Source: a virus. From it: DNA of 45,290 nucleotides. This document shows, piece after piece, positions 7,499-14,629 of the stretch. The position numbers and the translations under genes were made by a program. The notes below the pieces were generated by a model that searched no databases, was not told the origin of the DNA, and saw only the letters and a program-made list of their open reading frames with translations. The DNA lies in IMG/VR virus record IMGVR_UViG_3300042882_001578, positions 1 to 45,290 of that record. The stretch is one strand, 5' to 3'. Each line of letters opens with the position of its first letter. Positions within the stretch are counted from its first letter, which is position 1.

Positions 7499-7743
7499 GT
7501 GGATTAATCAAGATTGTTAAGTACCAGGGTAAACGAGGCGGTTTCGCTACTCATGAAACTACTCTTTACCGAGTGGATGTGAAAGGTGAAGATAATTCGA
7601 TCCGGTACGGGAACCATTATGCTGAGGAAAAGTATGCAGTTGAAGAAGCTAATAACTGGCGAGACTTCACTGGCTGGCCTGTTCAGCGAATAGAACTTAA
7701 ACAGGAATATAGAGAAATCGAAGTCGTGGTAGCTTCTTTTTAG
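7495..7743 (+). CDS. hypothetical protein
   Basis: 82 aa. The start at 7495 uses the ATGA overlap and a GGAG 13 bases upstream. The sequence has beta-rich features (FATHETTLYRVDVKGEDNSI) and an EEANNWRDFTGWPV segment common in small phage proteins. Function unknown. Confidence 0.5.
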   Translation: MSGLIKIVKYQGKRGGFATHETTLYRVDVKGEDNSIRYGNHYAEEKYAVEEANNWRDFTGWPVQRIELKQEYREIEVVVASF

Positions 7744-7752
7744 GGGAATCAA

Positions 7753-7950
7753 ATGACTACCGAATTTTATGAAAGTATTAAGCAAAGCCTTGAGCAGAGG
7801 TTTGGTAAAGAATTGATCGGTTTTATCCAAGAGACCGTAGAGAAAGAAGTCCGGCAAGTGTTGGCGGATAGTTTTGATAATTATTTCAAAAGTGCAATAG
7901 AGCAATATGAAATAACAGCTACTTTTGATAAAAAATCACATACGAGGTAA
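7753..7950 (+). CDS. hypothetical helical protein
   Basis: 65 aa. Mostly one long amphipathic helix (FYESIKQSLEQRFGKELIGF, IQETVEKEVRQVLADSFDNY), so a coiled-coil oligomer is plausible. Preceded by AGGGG. No family recognised. Confidence 0.5.
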   Translation: MTTEFYESIKQSLEQRFGKELIGFIQETVEKEVRQVLADSFDNYFKSAIEQYEITATFDKKSHTR

Positions 7951-7954
7951 CGAG

Positions 7955-8149
7955 ATGACCAGAACTAGCTTAGGGTTGTTGCTAGACCAGATGACTAACG
8001 ACCGCTTTGCCAATGCTGCTAGCCGGGAACAACTTCTGGATTTTGCTGAAGCGGTTCAAAAGGCAGCTACCATCGAGGTGGTTGACCAAGTGGCTGAATA
8101 CTTAGTTAAGATGCAGAATCATCTACTTACTGTCAAACAGGCTGGTTAA
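7955..8149 (+). CDS. hypothetical helical protein
   Basis: 64 aa from the ATG at 7955, which has CGAGGTAACGAG in front; the longer reading from 7925 lacks a ribosome site. Helical throughout (QLLDFAEAVQKAATIEVVDQ, VAEYLVKMQNHLL). Function unknown. Confidence 0.5.
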   Translation: MTRTSLGLLLDQMTNDRFANAASREQLLDFAEAVQKAATIEVVDQVAEYLVKMQNHLLTVKQAG

Positions 8150-8151
8150 AT

Positions 8152-8313
8152 GTGGTAAAATGGTACCCACAAGATTACAGGTACCACACTCCATGTAGAA
8201 TCTGCGGGGAGTTGATTCATACGAATAGTCCGCAAAAGTTAACCCATAGAAGATGCCGGAATCTTGAAAAAGCGTCGAGGAAGAGAAATGATCGATATCC
8301 CCAAAAAATATAG
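8152..8313 (+). CDS. small zinc-ribbon-like protein (GTG start)
   Basis: 53 aa, starting at GTG two bases after the previous stop. Cys15-x2-Cys18 (CRICG) followed by His32 and Cys35 (LTHRRC) gives a four-ligand zinc site of treble-clef or ribbon type, then a basic tail (EKASRKRNDRYPQKI). Likely nucleic-acid binding, but no family is recognised. It is too short for ordinary ORF thresholds; position in the overlapping ladder and the clustered Cys/His residues support it. Confidence 0.5.
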   Translation: MVKWYPQDYRYHTPCRICGELIHTNSPQKLTHRRCRNLEKASRKRNDRYPQKI

Positions 8314-8350
8314 AACTCGAAGTGGATGTGAAGTGCGAGAGGTGGTGTGA
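8288..8350 (+). pseudogene. 20-codon remnant of a small phage gene
   Basis: ATG-initiated ORF of 20 codons (MIDIPKKYRTRSGCEVREVV). The segment KYRTRSGCEVR resembles the start of small conserved phage proteins that begin K.YRTRDG.EVR and usually continue for 60-90 residues. Here it stops at once, overlapping the next ATG. It reads either as a decayed gene or as a leader peptide coupled to the gene at 8350. Confidence 0.3.
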
Positions 8351-8598
8351 TGAGTCGTGACTTGTTGGAAGAATGCAGACAGGCAATTTTAGTAAACCTT
8401 CAAAAATGGCAACACAAAGATGAAGTAGTGCTTTATAACGTGCTGCAAAAAATTGAAACCGAACTAGCAAAGGATACTGATTGCACTGAGCACCTAATTG
8501 CTGATGCTGCTGATAAGTATGTTCAGTTAGGGTATAAGTATTGCTGTATCAAGTGCTGCACCTTGTTCAAAGCTGCTCCTGGTATCAGTGTTTTATGA
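8350..8598 (+). CDS. hypothetical protein with Cys-rich C-terminus
   Basis: 82 aa from ATG 8350, whose first base is also the last base of the preceding TGA. The first half is helical (DLLEECRQAILVNLQKWQHK). The second has a YCCIKCC cluster that could bind a metal or form disulfides. Function not recognised. Confidence 0.5.
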   Translation: MSRDLLEECRQAILVNLQKWQHKDEVVLYNVLQKIETELAKDTDCTEHLIADAADKYVQLGYKYCCIKCCTLFKAAPGISVL

Positions 8599-8747
8599 AT
8601 CATAAAATTAAAACACTTTGGATCATGCTTACAACTATTACCATCATCCTGATTGGAGCGGTTAAGATTATTTGGGCTCTTTTCTATGGTGGATGCTCTA
8701 TCATAGATCGTAAATTTGACAACTTTTTTAACTGGATAACAAAATGA
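8595..8747 (+). CDS. small single-pass membrane protein
   Basis: 50 aa, ATGA overlap with the gene upstream. Residues 5-30 (IKTLWIMLTTITIILIGAVK, IIWALF) form a transmembrane helix, followed by a short polar tail with one Cys. Paired with another one-helix protein immediately downstream. Role unknown; superinfection-exclusion or membrane-active early proteins are possible. Confidence 0.5.
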   Translation: MNHKIKTLWIMLTTITIILIGAVKIIWALFYGGCSIIDRKFDNFFNWITK

Positions 8748-8866
8748 GATATAAATCAGAACATAAATTTAGCCGGCCAACCAGTATCGTTATTCTCGCT
8801 GGTGGAATTCTTCTTGCTTTACTCTTTTCCATCTACAAGATATTCGATACCCTAAGCCATTGTTGA
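8744..8866 (+). CDS. small single-pass membrane protein
   Basis: 40 aa, ATGA overlap. A basic N-terminus (MRYKSEHKFSRP), a transmembrane helix at about 14-31 (SIVILAGGILLALLFSIY) and a short tail ending SHC. Last gene before the tRNA-like element. Function unknown. Confidence 0.45.
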   Translation: MRYKSEHKFSRPTSIVILAGGILLALLFSIYKIFDTLSHC

Positions 8867-8881
8867 CAGCTTGGAAAGACA

Positions 8882-9055
8882 AGCGCTTGAGCTTTGAATG
8901 ATTGGTGTAGCATCGATGGCCAATGCAGTTAATTAGGTAGGTTGCGCAGATACGCCTAAATAAAAGAGTGAAGGTTCGAATCCTTCCACCAATCCTTGAA
9001 AGCTCAACGCTCGAATAGCAACGGGTTCTGAAAAATCTTATTCTGTTGAGCTTTC
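8882..9055 (+). ncRNA. structured leader: mutually exclusive stems around the tRNA-like element
   Basis: Three arms share one sequence. Arm 1 at 8882-8895 (AGCGCTTGAGCTTT) and arm 3 at 9045-9055 (GTTGAGCTTTC) can each pair with arm 2 at 8998-9011 (GAAAGCTCAACGCT). Pairing 1:2 extends the tRNA-like acceptor stem into an imperfect stem of over 20 bp; pairing 2:3 makes an 11-bp perfect hairpin followed by TTAAATTTTT. This looks like a switchable leader before the gene at 9094. The fold is seen in sequence; regulation is inference. Confidence 0.4.
8901..8994 (+). tRNA. tRNA-like element, anticodon arm not resolvable
   Basis: A perfect 7-bp acceptor stem (ATTGGTG with CACCAAT), bases TA at positions 8-9, a 4-bp D-stem (GCAT/ATGC) with a GG-containing loop, and a perfect T-arm (GAAGG, TTCGAAT loop, CCTTC) are all present in the right order. 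The 43 nt between D-arm and T-arm do not form a normal 5-bp/7-nt anticodon arm. The best pairing there, TTAGG with CCTAA, encloses 17 nt. CCA is not encoded. It is either a degenerate tRNA, a tRNA with an insertion, or a tRNA mimic. No amino acid is assigned. Confidence 0.4.
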
Positions 9056-9093
9056 TTAAATTTTTACTTAAACAAGAACAAAGGGAGATTACT

Positions 9094-9318
9094 GTGAGTT
9101 TTTTAAACACTTGGCTTTTAATTTTATACATAAGTTCTTCTTCGACCTCTGTCTCCACCGAAAGGTTCAACACCCGGGAAGAATGTGTGATGGTGGCGGA
9201 GAAAATTGGGGCGGAGGTTCAATCCGCTCAAATCATAGCCCAATGCATACAACTACCTAGAAAACCAATAAAGAGGCTCAAACCAATGGGTAAAGAGTTT
9301 TCAGCTACCTACAACTAA
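9094..9318 (+). CDS. small exported or membrane-anchored protein (GTG start)
   Basis: 74 aa starting at GTG with AAGGGAG in front. The hydrophobic N-terminus (FLNTWLLILYISSSSTSV) is a signal or anchor segment, followed by a small domain with two Cys (REECVMVAEKIGAEVQSAQI, IAQCIQLP), a pattern seen in short phage proteins of unknown role (...F.T.E.C..AA..I......A.C...). Probably periplasmic. Confidence 0.5.
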   Translation: MSFLNTWLLILYISSSSTSVSTERFNTREECVMVAEKIGAEVQSAQIIAQCIQLPRKPIKRLKPMGKEFSATYN

Positions 9319-9329
9319 GGAGAACCGTT

Positions 9330-9518
9330 GTGTTGAAAGTATCCCTATTCTTCGCCTTTATTGCAGCCGTAGGCTATTTTTATGGTCTGAATCGATATTA
9401 TAATGTGACCCATGTTCCGGCCCGTTCCGGCGAAATAAAGATTAAGTCCGAAATGACCAAGCAACAAGTTTCAGCCCTTTGGATAGCGAAAGCTACTCCG
9501 GAGAAAAAGATTAAATAG
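9330..9518 (+). CDS. small membrane protein (GTG start)
   Basis: 62 aa from GTG with AAGGAG in front. Residues 1-20 (MLKVSLFFAFIAAVGYFYGL) are a transmembrane anchor; the rest is short, polar and lysine-rich, ending EKKIK. Last gene before the strong terminator at 9555-9590. Function unknown. Confidence 0.5.
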   Translation: MLKVSLFFAFIAAVGYFYGLNRYYNVTHVPARSGEIKIKSEMTKQQVSALWIAKATPEKKIK

Positions 9519-9554
9519 TACCTTTCCTCCCTACCCCGGTGCTCCGGGAACTCC

Positions 9555-9590
9555 GAGCCAGGTGGACCGTACGTCACTGGCTCTTTTTTT
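9555..9590 (+). terminator. rho-independent terminator closing the early rightward operon
   Basis: GAGCCAG(G)TG pairs with CACTGGCTC (9-bp stem with one bulged G) and is followed at once by seven T. It separates the small-gene ladder from the late operon. Confidence 0.85.
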
Positions 9591-9592
9591 GC

Positions 9593-9621
9593 TTGCCATT
9601 CTACCTTATCCTAGTTATCTT
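9593..9621 (+). promoter_or_regulatory. candidate late promoter before the terminase genes
   Basis: TTGCCA (5 of 6), a 17-nt spacer and TATCTT (4 of 6), lying directly after the terminator and 20 bases before the TerS ATG. A host-type promoter here would start the packaging and structural operon. Read-through of the terminator is an alternative. Confidence 0.42.
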
Positions 9622-9640
9622 GGAAATAAAGGAGACTACT

Positions 9641-10210
9641 ATGGCAAAAGATTCTAAATGTCCGCGGACCGGAACTCCATCCGAGGCTACCAAGTTAATG
9701 CAACAAAAAATCCTGGAAATGTACCGGGATACCCCAAACTTTCGTTGGATAAGCCAAGAGCTGGGCCTTTCCGATACCTATGTCAAAAAGCTTTACCGCA
9801 TGGCTCTAAAATCCATTATTGTGGACAATGTCGAGGATATGAGACGTTTGGAAGCTAAAAGATTAGACCGGCTTCATGAAAAAGCTATGCAAGTATTAGA
9901 AGCTTTTCACCCTTTAGTGAATTCCGGCCAGGTGGTTCGGGATATTATCGAGGATGCCAATGGTCGTCCGGTGATCAACCCGGTTACCGAGTTACCTATG
10001 ACTTACCGCTTACAAGATCAAGGCCCTTTGTTGGCAGCTATTGATCGGGTGGTTAAAGTATCCGAGCGCCGGTCAAAACTATTTGGATTGGACATGCCGA
10101 CTAAGACTACCTTCACCGACCCAACCGGCGAAAAAGAAGCAAGCTTCGTTCAATTCTATATTCCATCCAATAATCGTGATGCAGAAGAAGCTTTCGAAGA
10201 AGACGAGTAA
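9641..10210 (+). CDS. terS: terminase small subunit
   Basis: 189 aa from the ATG at 9641 (AAAGGAG, 9-nt spacing); the frame stays open back to 9539 but only through the terminator. Residues 15-50 include a helix-turn-helix (MYRDTPNFRWISQELGLSDT, YVKKLYRMAL) for pac-site recognition. A coiled-coil middle (MRRLEAKRLDRLHEKAMQVL) and a C-terminal acidic tail (EEAFEEDE) follow. The gene overlaps TerL by 32 bases, the classic arrangement. Confidence 0.8.
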   Translation: MAKDSKCPRTGTPSEATKLMQQKILEMYRDTPNFRWISQELGLSDTYVKKLYRMALKSIIVDNVEDMRRLEAKRLDRLHEKAMQVLEAFHPLVNSGQVVRDIIEDANGRPVINPVTELPMTYRLQDQGPLLAAIDRVVKVSERRSKLFGLDMPTKTTFTDPTGEKEASFVQFYIPSNNRDAEEAFEEDE

Positions 10211-11576
10211 ACCGGCCAGGCAGACTATTCGACCTCAACCTGGTCCACAGGAGCAATTCTTAGCTAGTGAAGCTGATATCGTTTTCTATGGTGGTTCAGC
10301 CGGTGGAGGTAAATCTTTCGGCCTCCTCATGGAGCCGCTTCGCCATGTAACCACGAATTCTGAATTCTATACAGTAATCTTCCGCCGGAACACCACTCAG
10401 ATCCGCAATCCGGGCGGCTTATGGGATGAGGCCATGAAGCTTTACCCTTGGGCGAACGGTAGGCCGGTCAATCATGTCTTGGAATGGCGTTGGAACAAAG
10501 GTGGAAAGATCCGTATGGCCCACCTGGAACATGAGAACTCTGTTTTAGACTGGCAGGGTGCCCAGATCCCACTTATCATGTTTGATGAGTTGACCCATTT
10601 CACAGAAAAGCAATTCTTTTATATGCTTTCCAGAAACCGATCAATGTGTGGAGTCCGCCCTTACATCCGAGGCACTACTAATCCAGATGCGGATAGTTGG
10701 GTGGCCCGTTTCATAGCTTGGTGGATTGATGAAGATGGTTCCCCGATTGAAGAACGCTCCGGTAAGATTAGATGGTTCATTCGATTAAGTGATACTATAA
10801 TTTGGGCGGACTCAGCAGAAGAATTGATAAAAGAATACGGTACGGATGTCAGGCCAAAGAGTTTTACCTTTATTCGCGCTCGTCTGGAAGATAATCCGGC
10901 CCTTCTAAAAGCCGACCCTGGCTACCGTGCCAATTTAATGGCCCTCTCTCGTGTCGAGCGTGAAAGGCTCCTGGGCGGTAACTGGAAGGTACGGCCATCC
11001 GCTGGAATGTATTTCAAAAGGCATGAGATCACCTTAGTTGATTCAATCCCTGATGACATAATAAAATTAGTCCGTTACTGGGACTTGGCCGCCACAGAAC
11101 CTGGTGAAGATAACCCTGATCCGGATTGGACAGCCGGTGTTTTGATGGGGCTTCGAAAAAATGGTAGATACATAGTCCTGGATGTTATACACTGCCGTAA
11201 GAAATCTGGTTCTGTTCGGGAACTGGTTCTTCGTACCGCAAGCAATGATACCCGTCAAGTTAAGATCGGATTACCGCAAGATCCTGGTCAGGCTGGTAAG
11301 GATCAAGCCGAGAGTTATGTCAGCCTCTTAGCCGGATTCCCTGTCGAGGTCGTTAGGGAGACGGGGGATAAAGTAACCCGCGCAGATCCATTTGCCGCTC
11401 AATGGCAAAACAATAATGTGGATATCCTGAGAGGTTCTTGGAATGAAGGGTATTTTGATGAACTAGAAGCTTTTCCTTCAAAAGCTCATGATGACCGTGT
11501 TGATGGTTCATCAGGGGCTTTTAGAATGTTGACAGGTAATTCTATAGCCGTTTGGTCTAAATTGGGGAAAAAATGA
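10179..11576 (+). CDS. terL: terminase large subunit
   Basis: 465 aa. Walker A at residues 38-46 (GGSAGGGKS) and Walker B near 131-137 (LIMFDEL) form the packaging ATPase. The C-terminal nuclease has RYWDLAAT near 300, LPQDPGQAGKDQ near 370 and HDDRVDG near 440, the acidic residues of a Terminase_6-type RNase H fold. It cuts and pumps phage DNA into the prohead through the portal. The ATG at 10179 lies inside terS with no clear ribosome site, so translation is probably coupled. Length is usual for the family. Confidence 0.92.
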   Translation: MQKKLSKKTSKPARQTIRPQPGPQEQFLASEADIVFYGGSAGGGKSFGLLMEPLRHVTTNSEFYTVIFRRNTTQIRNPGGLWDEAMKLYPWANGRPVNHVLEWRWNKGGKIRMAHLEHENSVLDWQGAQIPLIMFDELTHFTEKQFFYMLSRNRSMCGVRPYIRGTTNPDADSWVARFIAWWIDEDGSPIEERSGKIRWFIRLSDTIIWADSAEELIKEYGTDVRPKSFTFIRARLEDNPALLKADPGYRANLMALSRVERERLLGGNWKVRPSAGMYFKRHEITLVDSIPDDIIKLVRYWDLAATEPGEDNPDPDWTAGVLMGLRKNGRYIVLDVIHCRKKSGSVRELVLRTASNDTRQVKIGLPQDPGQAGKDQAESYVSLLAGFPVEVVRETGDKVTRADPFAAQWQNNNVDILRGSWNEGYFDELEAFPSKAHDDRVDGSSGAFRMLTGNSIAVWSKLGKK

Positions 11577-13399
11577 ATATCGAGCAACAAATCAAGAATG
11601 CAAAAGAGGCTGAGGCTGAGGCTAAAGAAACTTCAAAAACCGTAGATAGTTTTGTAAATTTTGCACACAACCTCGGGATTGGGGCCGATAACCCAATGAC
11701 CACTTCATCCTATGGATTCAACCCGGTCACCCGCAATAAAGTACTACTTGAATGGATTCACCGTGGTTCTTGGATCGGTGGTATCGCCGTGGATACTGTG
11801 GCTGATGATATGACCCGGGCCGGCGTCTCTATCCGTGGTGAATTGAGTCCAGATTACATTGCAGCTATTGAGGAAGAAGCTACCGTCTTGGACATCTGGA
11901 GTCAATTGAATGAGGCTATTAAGTGGGGCCGACTCTATGGTGGTAGCCTAGCTGTTATGTTAATCGATGGCCAGGATACTGAATCCCCGCTTCGATTAAA
12001 CACCATTCGTAAAGATCAGTTTTGTGGTTTCCTACCACTGGATCGGTGGATGGTGGAACCTAGTTTTAATGATCTTGTTACAGATTTCGGCCCTAACTTA
12101 GGAAAACCTAAGTATTATCGCGTAACTTCAAACGCTCCAGCATTGATAGGTCAACGAATTCACTTTAGCCGGTGTATCCGGTTTGAAGGAGTTACCCTCC
12201 CCTATAGCCAACGATTAATGGAAAATTTCTGGGGCTTATCAGTTCTTGAACGGTTGTATGATCGAATGATTGCTTTTGATTCGGCAACCACTGGGGCGGC
12301 TCAGTTGGTCTTCAAATCTTACCTCCGTACTTACAAAATCAAAGATCTTAGAGAAGTGGTAGCGGCTGGTGGAGAGGCTTTGGCCGGTCTAACCGCTTAT
12401 GTTGAAATGATGCGTCGATTCCAAGGGGTTGAAGGCATTACCTTGCTAGATGCAGATGATGAGTTTACCGCAGATAGCCACGGGGCTTTCGGTGGGTTAT
12501 CTGACGCTTTAATACAATTCAGTCAGCAGTTATCTGGAGCCCTGCAAATACCGTTGGTGCGGTTATTCGGTCAAAGTCCATCTGGTTTCAGTACCGGGGA
12601 GGCAGATTTACGTAACTACTATGATACTATTAAACAACAGCAGGTTCGGACACTCCAAGTCCCAATGACCAAAGCTTACCGGGCGATTGCGGCTTCTCTT
12701 GGTATCAAGGTACCAGAAGGGTTCCAGCTCCAGTTCAACAACTTATGGCAAGATACAGATTCCGAAAAAGGAGAGGTAGCTGGAAAGACTTTTGATGTGG
12801 TTAGTCGTGCAGAGGAATCTGGTTTGGTAGACAAAGCCTGTGCCTTAAGGGAGTTGCGCCAATCTTCGAAAATCACCGGTATCTTTACAAACATTACAGA
12901 CGAAATGATTGAAGAGGCGGAGAATGAACCACCTCCTCTACCTGAAACCGTACCCGGTGAAGAACCTCAAAAGGAGGAAGTTGTCCCAGAGGTTTTGAAT
13001 ACTCCAAAAACCACGGATACTAAGTTACGGGCCGCGGCTTTAGTTCCTTTCTCAAAGAATCGGCGAGTGCTTCTACTCCTCCGTGCTGAAGGGGCAGATT
13101 ATCCGGAGTACTGGGCCGGCCCTGGAGGCAAGATAGAAGGGAATGAAACACCTATTGGAACCGCTATCCGAGAAACCTCGGAAGAAACTGGTTTTGCCAT
13201 TGCCCCTAATATGATTGATACTCAAAAAGGTTTTGTTTACGATGGGGTACTGGTTCTACCAACAAAACCATTAGATTTTGAATTTGTACCAAGATTAAAC
13301 GATGAATCAGAAGCCGGTATGTGGTTCGATTTGACTGACCTACCCTCCCCTCTGCATCCTGTATGCTATGAAGCTTTGTGTACCTGGGGATGGGTATAA
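11573..13399 (+). CDS. portal protein (DUF1073-like) fused to a C-terminal Nudix hydrolase
   Basis: 608 aa. Residues 1-440 are a portal of the DUF1073 type (ATVLDIWSQLNEAIKWGRLY, WGLSVLERLYDRM, QIPLVRLFGQSPSGFSTGEA, then a DLRNYYDTI helix). A proline/glutamate linker follows (PPPLPETVPGEEPQKEEVVP). Residues 483-608 are a complete Nudix domain with a perfect box: G-x5-E-x7-R-E-T-S-E-E-T-G-F within a GGKIEGNETPIGTAIRETSE stretch. At the junction is K-T-T-D-T (479-483), matching the putative prohead-protease motif. ATGA overlap with terL. The portal is expected at one head vertex; the Nudix enzyme hydrolyses nucleoside-diphosphate-linked substrates, here unknown. Confidence 0.88.
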   Translation: MNIEQQIKNAKEAEAEAKETSKTVDSFVNFAHNLGIGADNPMTTSSYGFNPVTRNKVLLEWIHRGSWIGGIAVDTVADDMTRAGVSIRGELSPDYIAAIEEEATVLDIWSQLNEAIKWGRLYGGSLAVMLIDGQDTESPLRLNTIRKDQFCGFLPLDRWMVEPSFNDLVTDFGPNLGKPKYYRVTSNAPALIGQRIHFSRCIRFEGVTLPYSQRLMENFWGLSVLERLYDRMIAFDSATTGAAQLVFKSYLRTYKIKDLREVVAAGGEALAGLTAYVEMMRRFQGVEGITLLDADDEFTADSHGAFGGLSDALIQFSQQLSGALQIPLVRLFGQSPSGFSTGEADLRNYYDTIKQQQVRTLQVPMTKAYRAIAASLGIKVPEGFQLQFNNLWQDTDSEKGEVAGKTFDVVSRAEESGLVDKACALRELRQSSKITGIFTNITDEMIEEAENEPPPLPETVPGEEPQKEEVVPEVLNTPKTTDTKLRAAALVPFSKNRRVLLLLRAEGADYPEYWAGPGGKIEGNETPIGTAIRETSEETGFAIAPNMIDTQKGFVYDGVLVLPTKPLDFEFVPRLNDESEAGMWFDLTDLPSPLHPVCYEALCTWGWV

Positions 13400-13417
13400 C
13401 CTTACTTGGAGAATTGA

Positions 13418-13828
13418 ATGGCTAGTAGGAAGATTGAAGATTTACAACAACCCGTAGCTACCAGATGCCGACAGTTTATACGTAAATGTGAAGACATTGG
13501 TATCGATGTAATTATCACCTGTACCTACCGCTCCATTGAAGAACAGAACATCTTATTTGCTCAAGGTCGTAGCCGGCCAGGCAACCGGGTAACCCAAGTC
13601 AAAGGCGGAGATTCTTTTCATCAATGGGGAGTGGCATTTGACTTTGCCCCATTACACCATGGAAAGATAGACTGGAATGATATTGACCTGTTTAAAAAAT
13701 GCGGCAAAATAGCAGAATCCTGTGGCCTTGAGTGGGGTGGTAGTTGGACCAAGTTCAAGGATTATCCTCATTGTCAATACACCGGTGGGTTGACCATTGC
13801 AGACTTCAAAGCCGGTAAAAAGCTGTGA
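13418..13828 (+). CDS. endolysin, M15-family peptidase (VanY/L-Ala-D-Glu peptidase type)
   Basis: 136 aa. TCTYRSIEEQNILFAQGRS, SFHQWGVAFDF (zinc ligands His and Asp in S-x-H-x-x-G-x-A-x-D) and DYPHCQY (third zinc ligand His) are the hallmarks of M15 peptidases such as phage L-alanyl-D-glutamate peptidases that cut peptidoglycan stem peptides. There is no signal sequence, so it needs a holin for release. Unusually it sits between portal and Mu F-like head genes, away from the holin-like cluster at 16079-17004. GGAG lies seven bases before the ATG. Confidence 0.85.
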   Translation: MASRKIEDLQQPVATRCRQFIRKCEDIGIDVIITCTYRSIEEQNILFAQGRSRPGNRVTQVKGGDSFHQWGVAFDFAPLHHGKIDWNDIDLFKKCGKIAESCGLEWGGSWTKFKDYPHCQYTGGLTIADFKAGKKL

Positions 13829-14562
13829 ATGAAAAACGTCGAGCAAAAGAACGTTTTGCCTTGGCTACCCGCCTAGAGAAAGAATACTCCCGGCAACTCC
13901 GCATGGTAACTCGCCAGATTGATCGGATGGTTAAAAGCATGGTAGACAAAGGGGTGGTGCGATCCGATGAATTAGTCAAGATGCTTAAGCAGTATGCGGA
14001 GACCATATCCCCTTGGGCTAGAGTTACTGCTGAGAAGATGATTCTGCGAATAGCAAAGAAGGATGAAAGTAACTGGATTCAGCTAAGCCGGGAGATAGGT
14101 AAAACCCTTCATAAACAGCTACAAGATGCTCCGGTGGAGAATGAGTTAATCCAGTTCCTGGAAACCCAGGTTTCGTTGATCAAAAGCCTCCCTATTGAAG
14201 CTGCCCAAAGAGTTCACCTCTTAACCTTAGAGGGACTAGCGACTGGGAGGCGTGCCGATCATATTGCTAAAGAGATTTTGGAGACCGGGGAGATAACGGA
14301 AAACCGTGCTAAACTGATTGCCAGGACAGAGGTGGCCAGGACAGCATCTGGTTTGACTATGGCTAGAGCAAGGCATGTCGGGTCAACTCATTATTATTGG
14401 CGAACTAGTGGGGATGGAGATGTCCGCTCAACCCACAAAGCCATGAACGGTAAGATTGTGGAATGGGATAATCCTCCAGAAGTTGATCCTGGTAAATTCT
14501 ACCACGCCGGGCAATTTCCAAATTGCAGGTGCTACCCTGAACCTATAATTGATGATATTTAA
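13825..14562 (+). CDS. Mu gpF-like / SPP1 gp7-like minor head protein
   Basis: 245 aa, GTG start overlapping the endolysin stop (GTGA). The N-terminal half is helical and basic. The C-terminal half carries the Phage_Mu_F signature: RAKLIARTEVARTASGLTMA, STHYYWRTSGDGDVRSTHKA, then a G...PG..PNCRC ending (FPNCRCYPEP). These proteins sit inside the head near the portal and help DNA packaging or ejection. Its position straight after the portal region is standard. Confidence 0.82.
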   Translation: MNEKRRAKERFALATRLEKEYSRQLRMVTRQIDRMVKSMVDKGVVRSDELVKMLKQYAETISPWARVTAEKMILRIAKKDESNWIQLSREIGKTLHKQLQDAPVENELIQFLETQVSLIKSLPIEAAQRVHLLTLEGLATGRRADHIAKEILETGEITENRAKLIARTEVARTASGLTMARARHVGSTHYYWRTSGDGDVRSTHKAMNGKIVEWDNPPEVDPGKFYHAGQFPNCRCYPEPIIDDI

Positions 14563-14587
14563 AATCAATTGCTTTTTAAATAGGATC

Positions 14588-14597
14588 GGTTAATAAT
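14588..14597 (+). repeat. left flank GGTTAATAAT of the 14.6-21.0 kb cassette
   Basis: A 10-bp direct repeat of the sequence at 21013-21022. The two copies bracket a block that interrupts the usual order minor head protein then prohead protease. Confidence 0.4.
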
Positions 14598-14629
14598 CCA
14601 AAGAAAATTTAATCCTTCGGAGAATTCAA

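Noticed and set aside
7504-7905. 133-codon minus-strand ORF
   Set aside because: Spans two coupled plus-strand genes with good ribosome sites; Phe/Leu-rich product typical of an antisense frame.
8901-8994. Assigning an amino-acid identity to the tRNA-like element
   Set aside because: No 5-bp stem with a 7-nt loop can be placed between the D and T arms, so any anticodon would be a guess.
10041-10178. N-terminal extension of the large terminase from 10041
   Set aside because: This part is read through the small-terminase gene in another frame, has no terminase-like sequence, and an ATG at 10179 gives the usual length.
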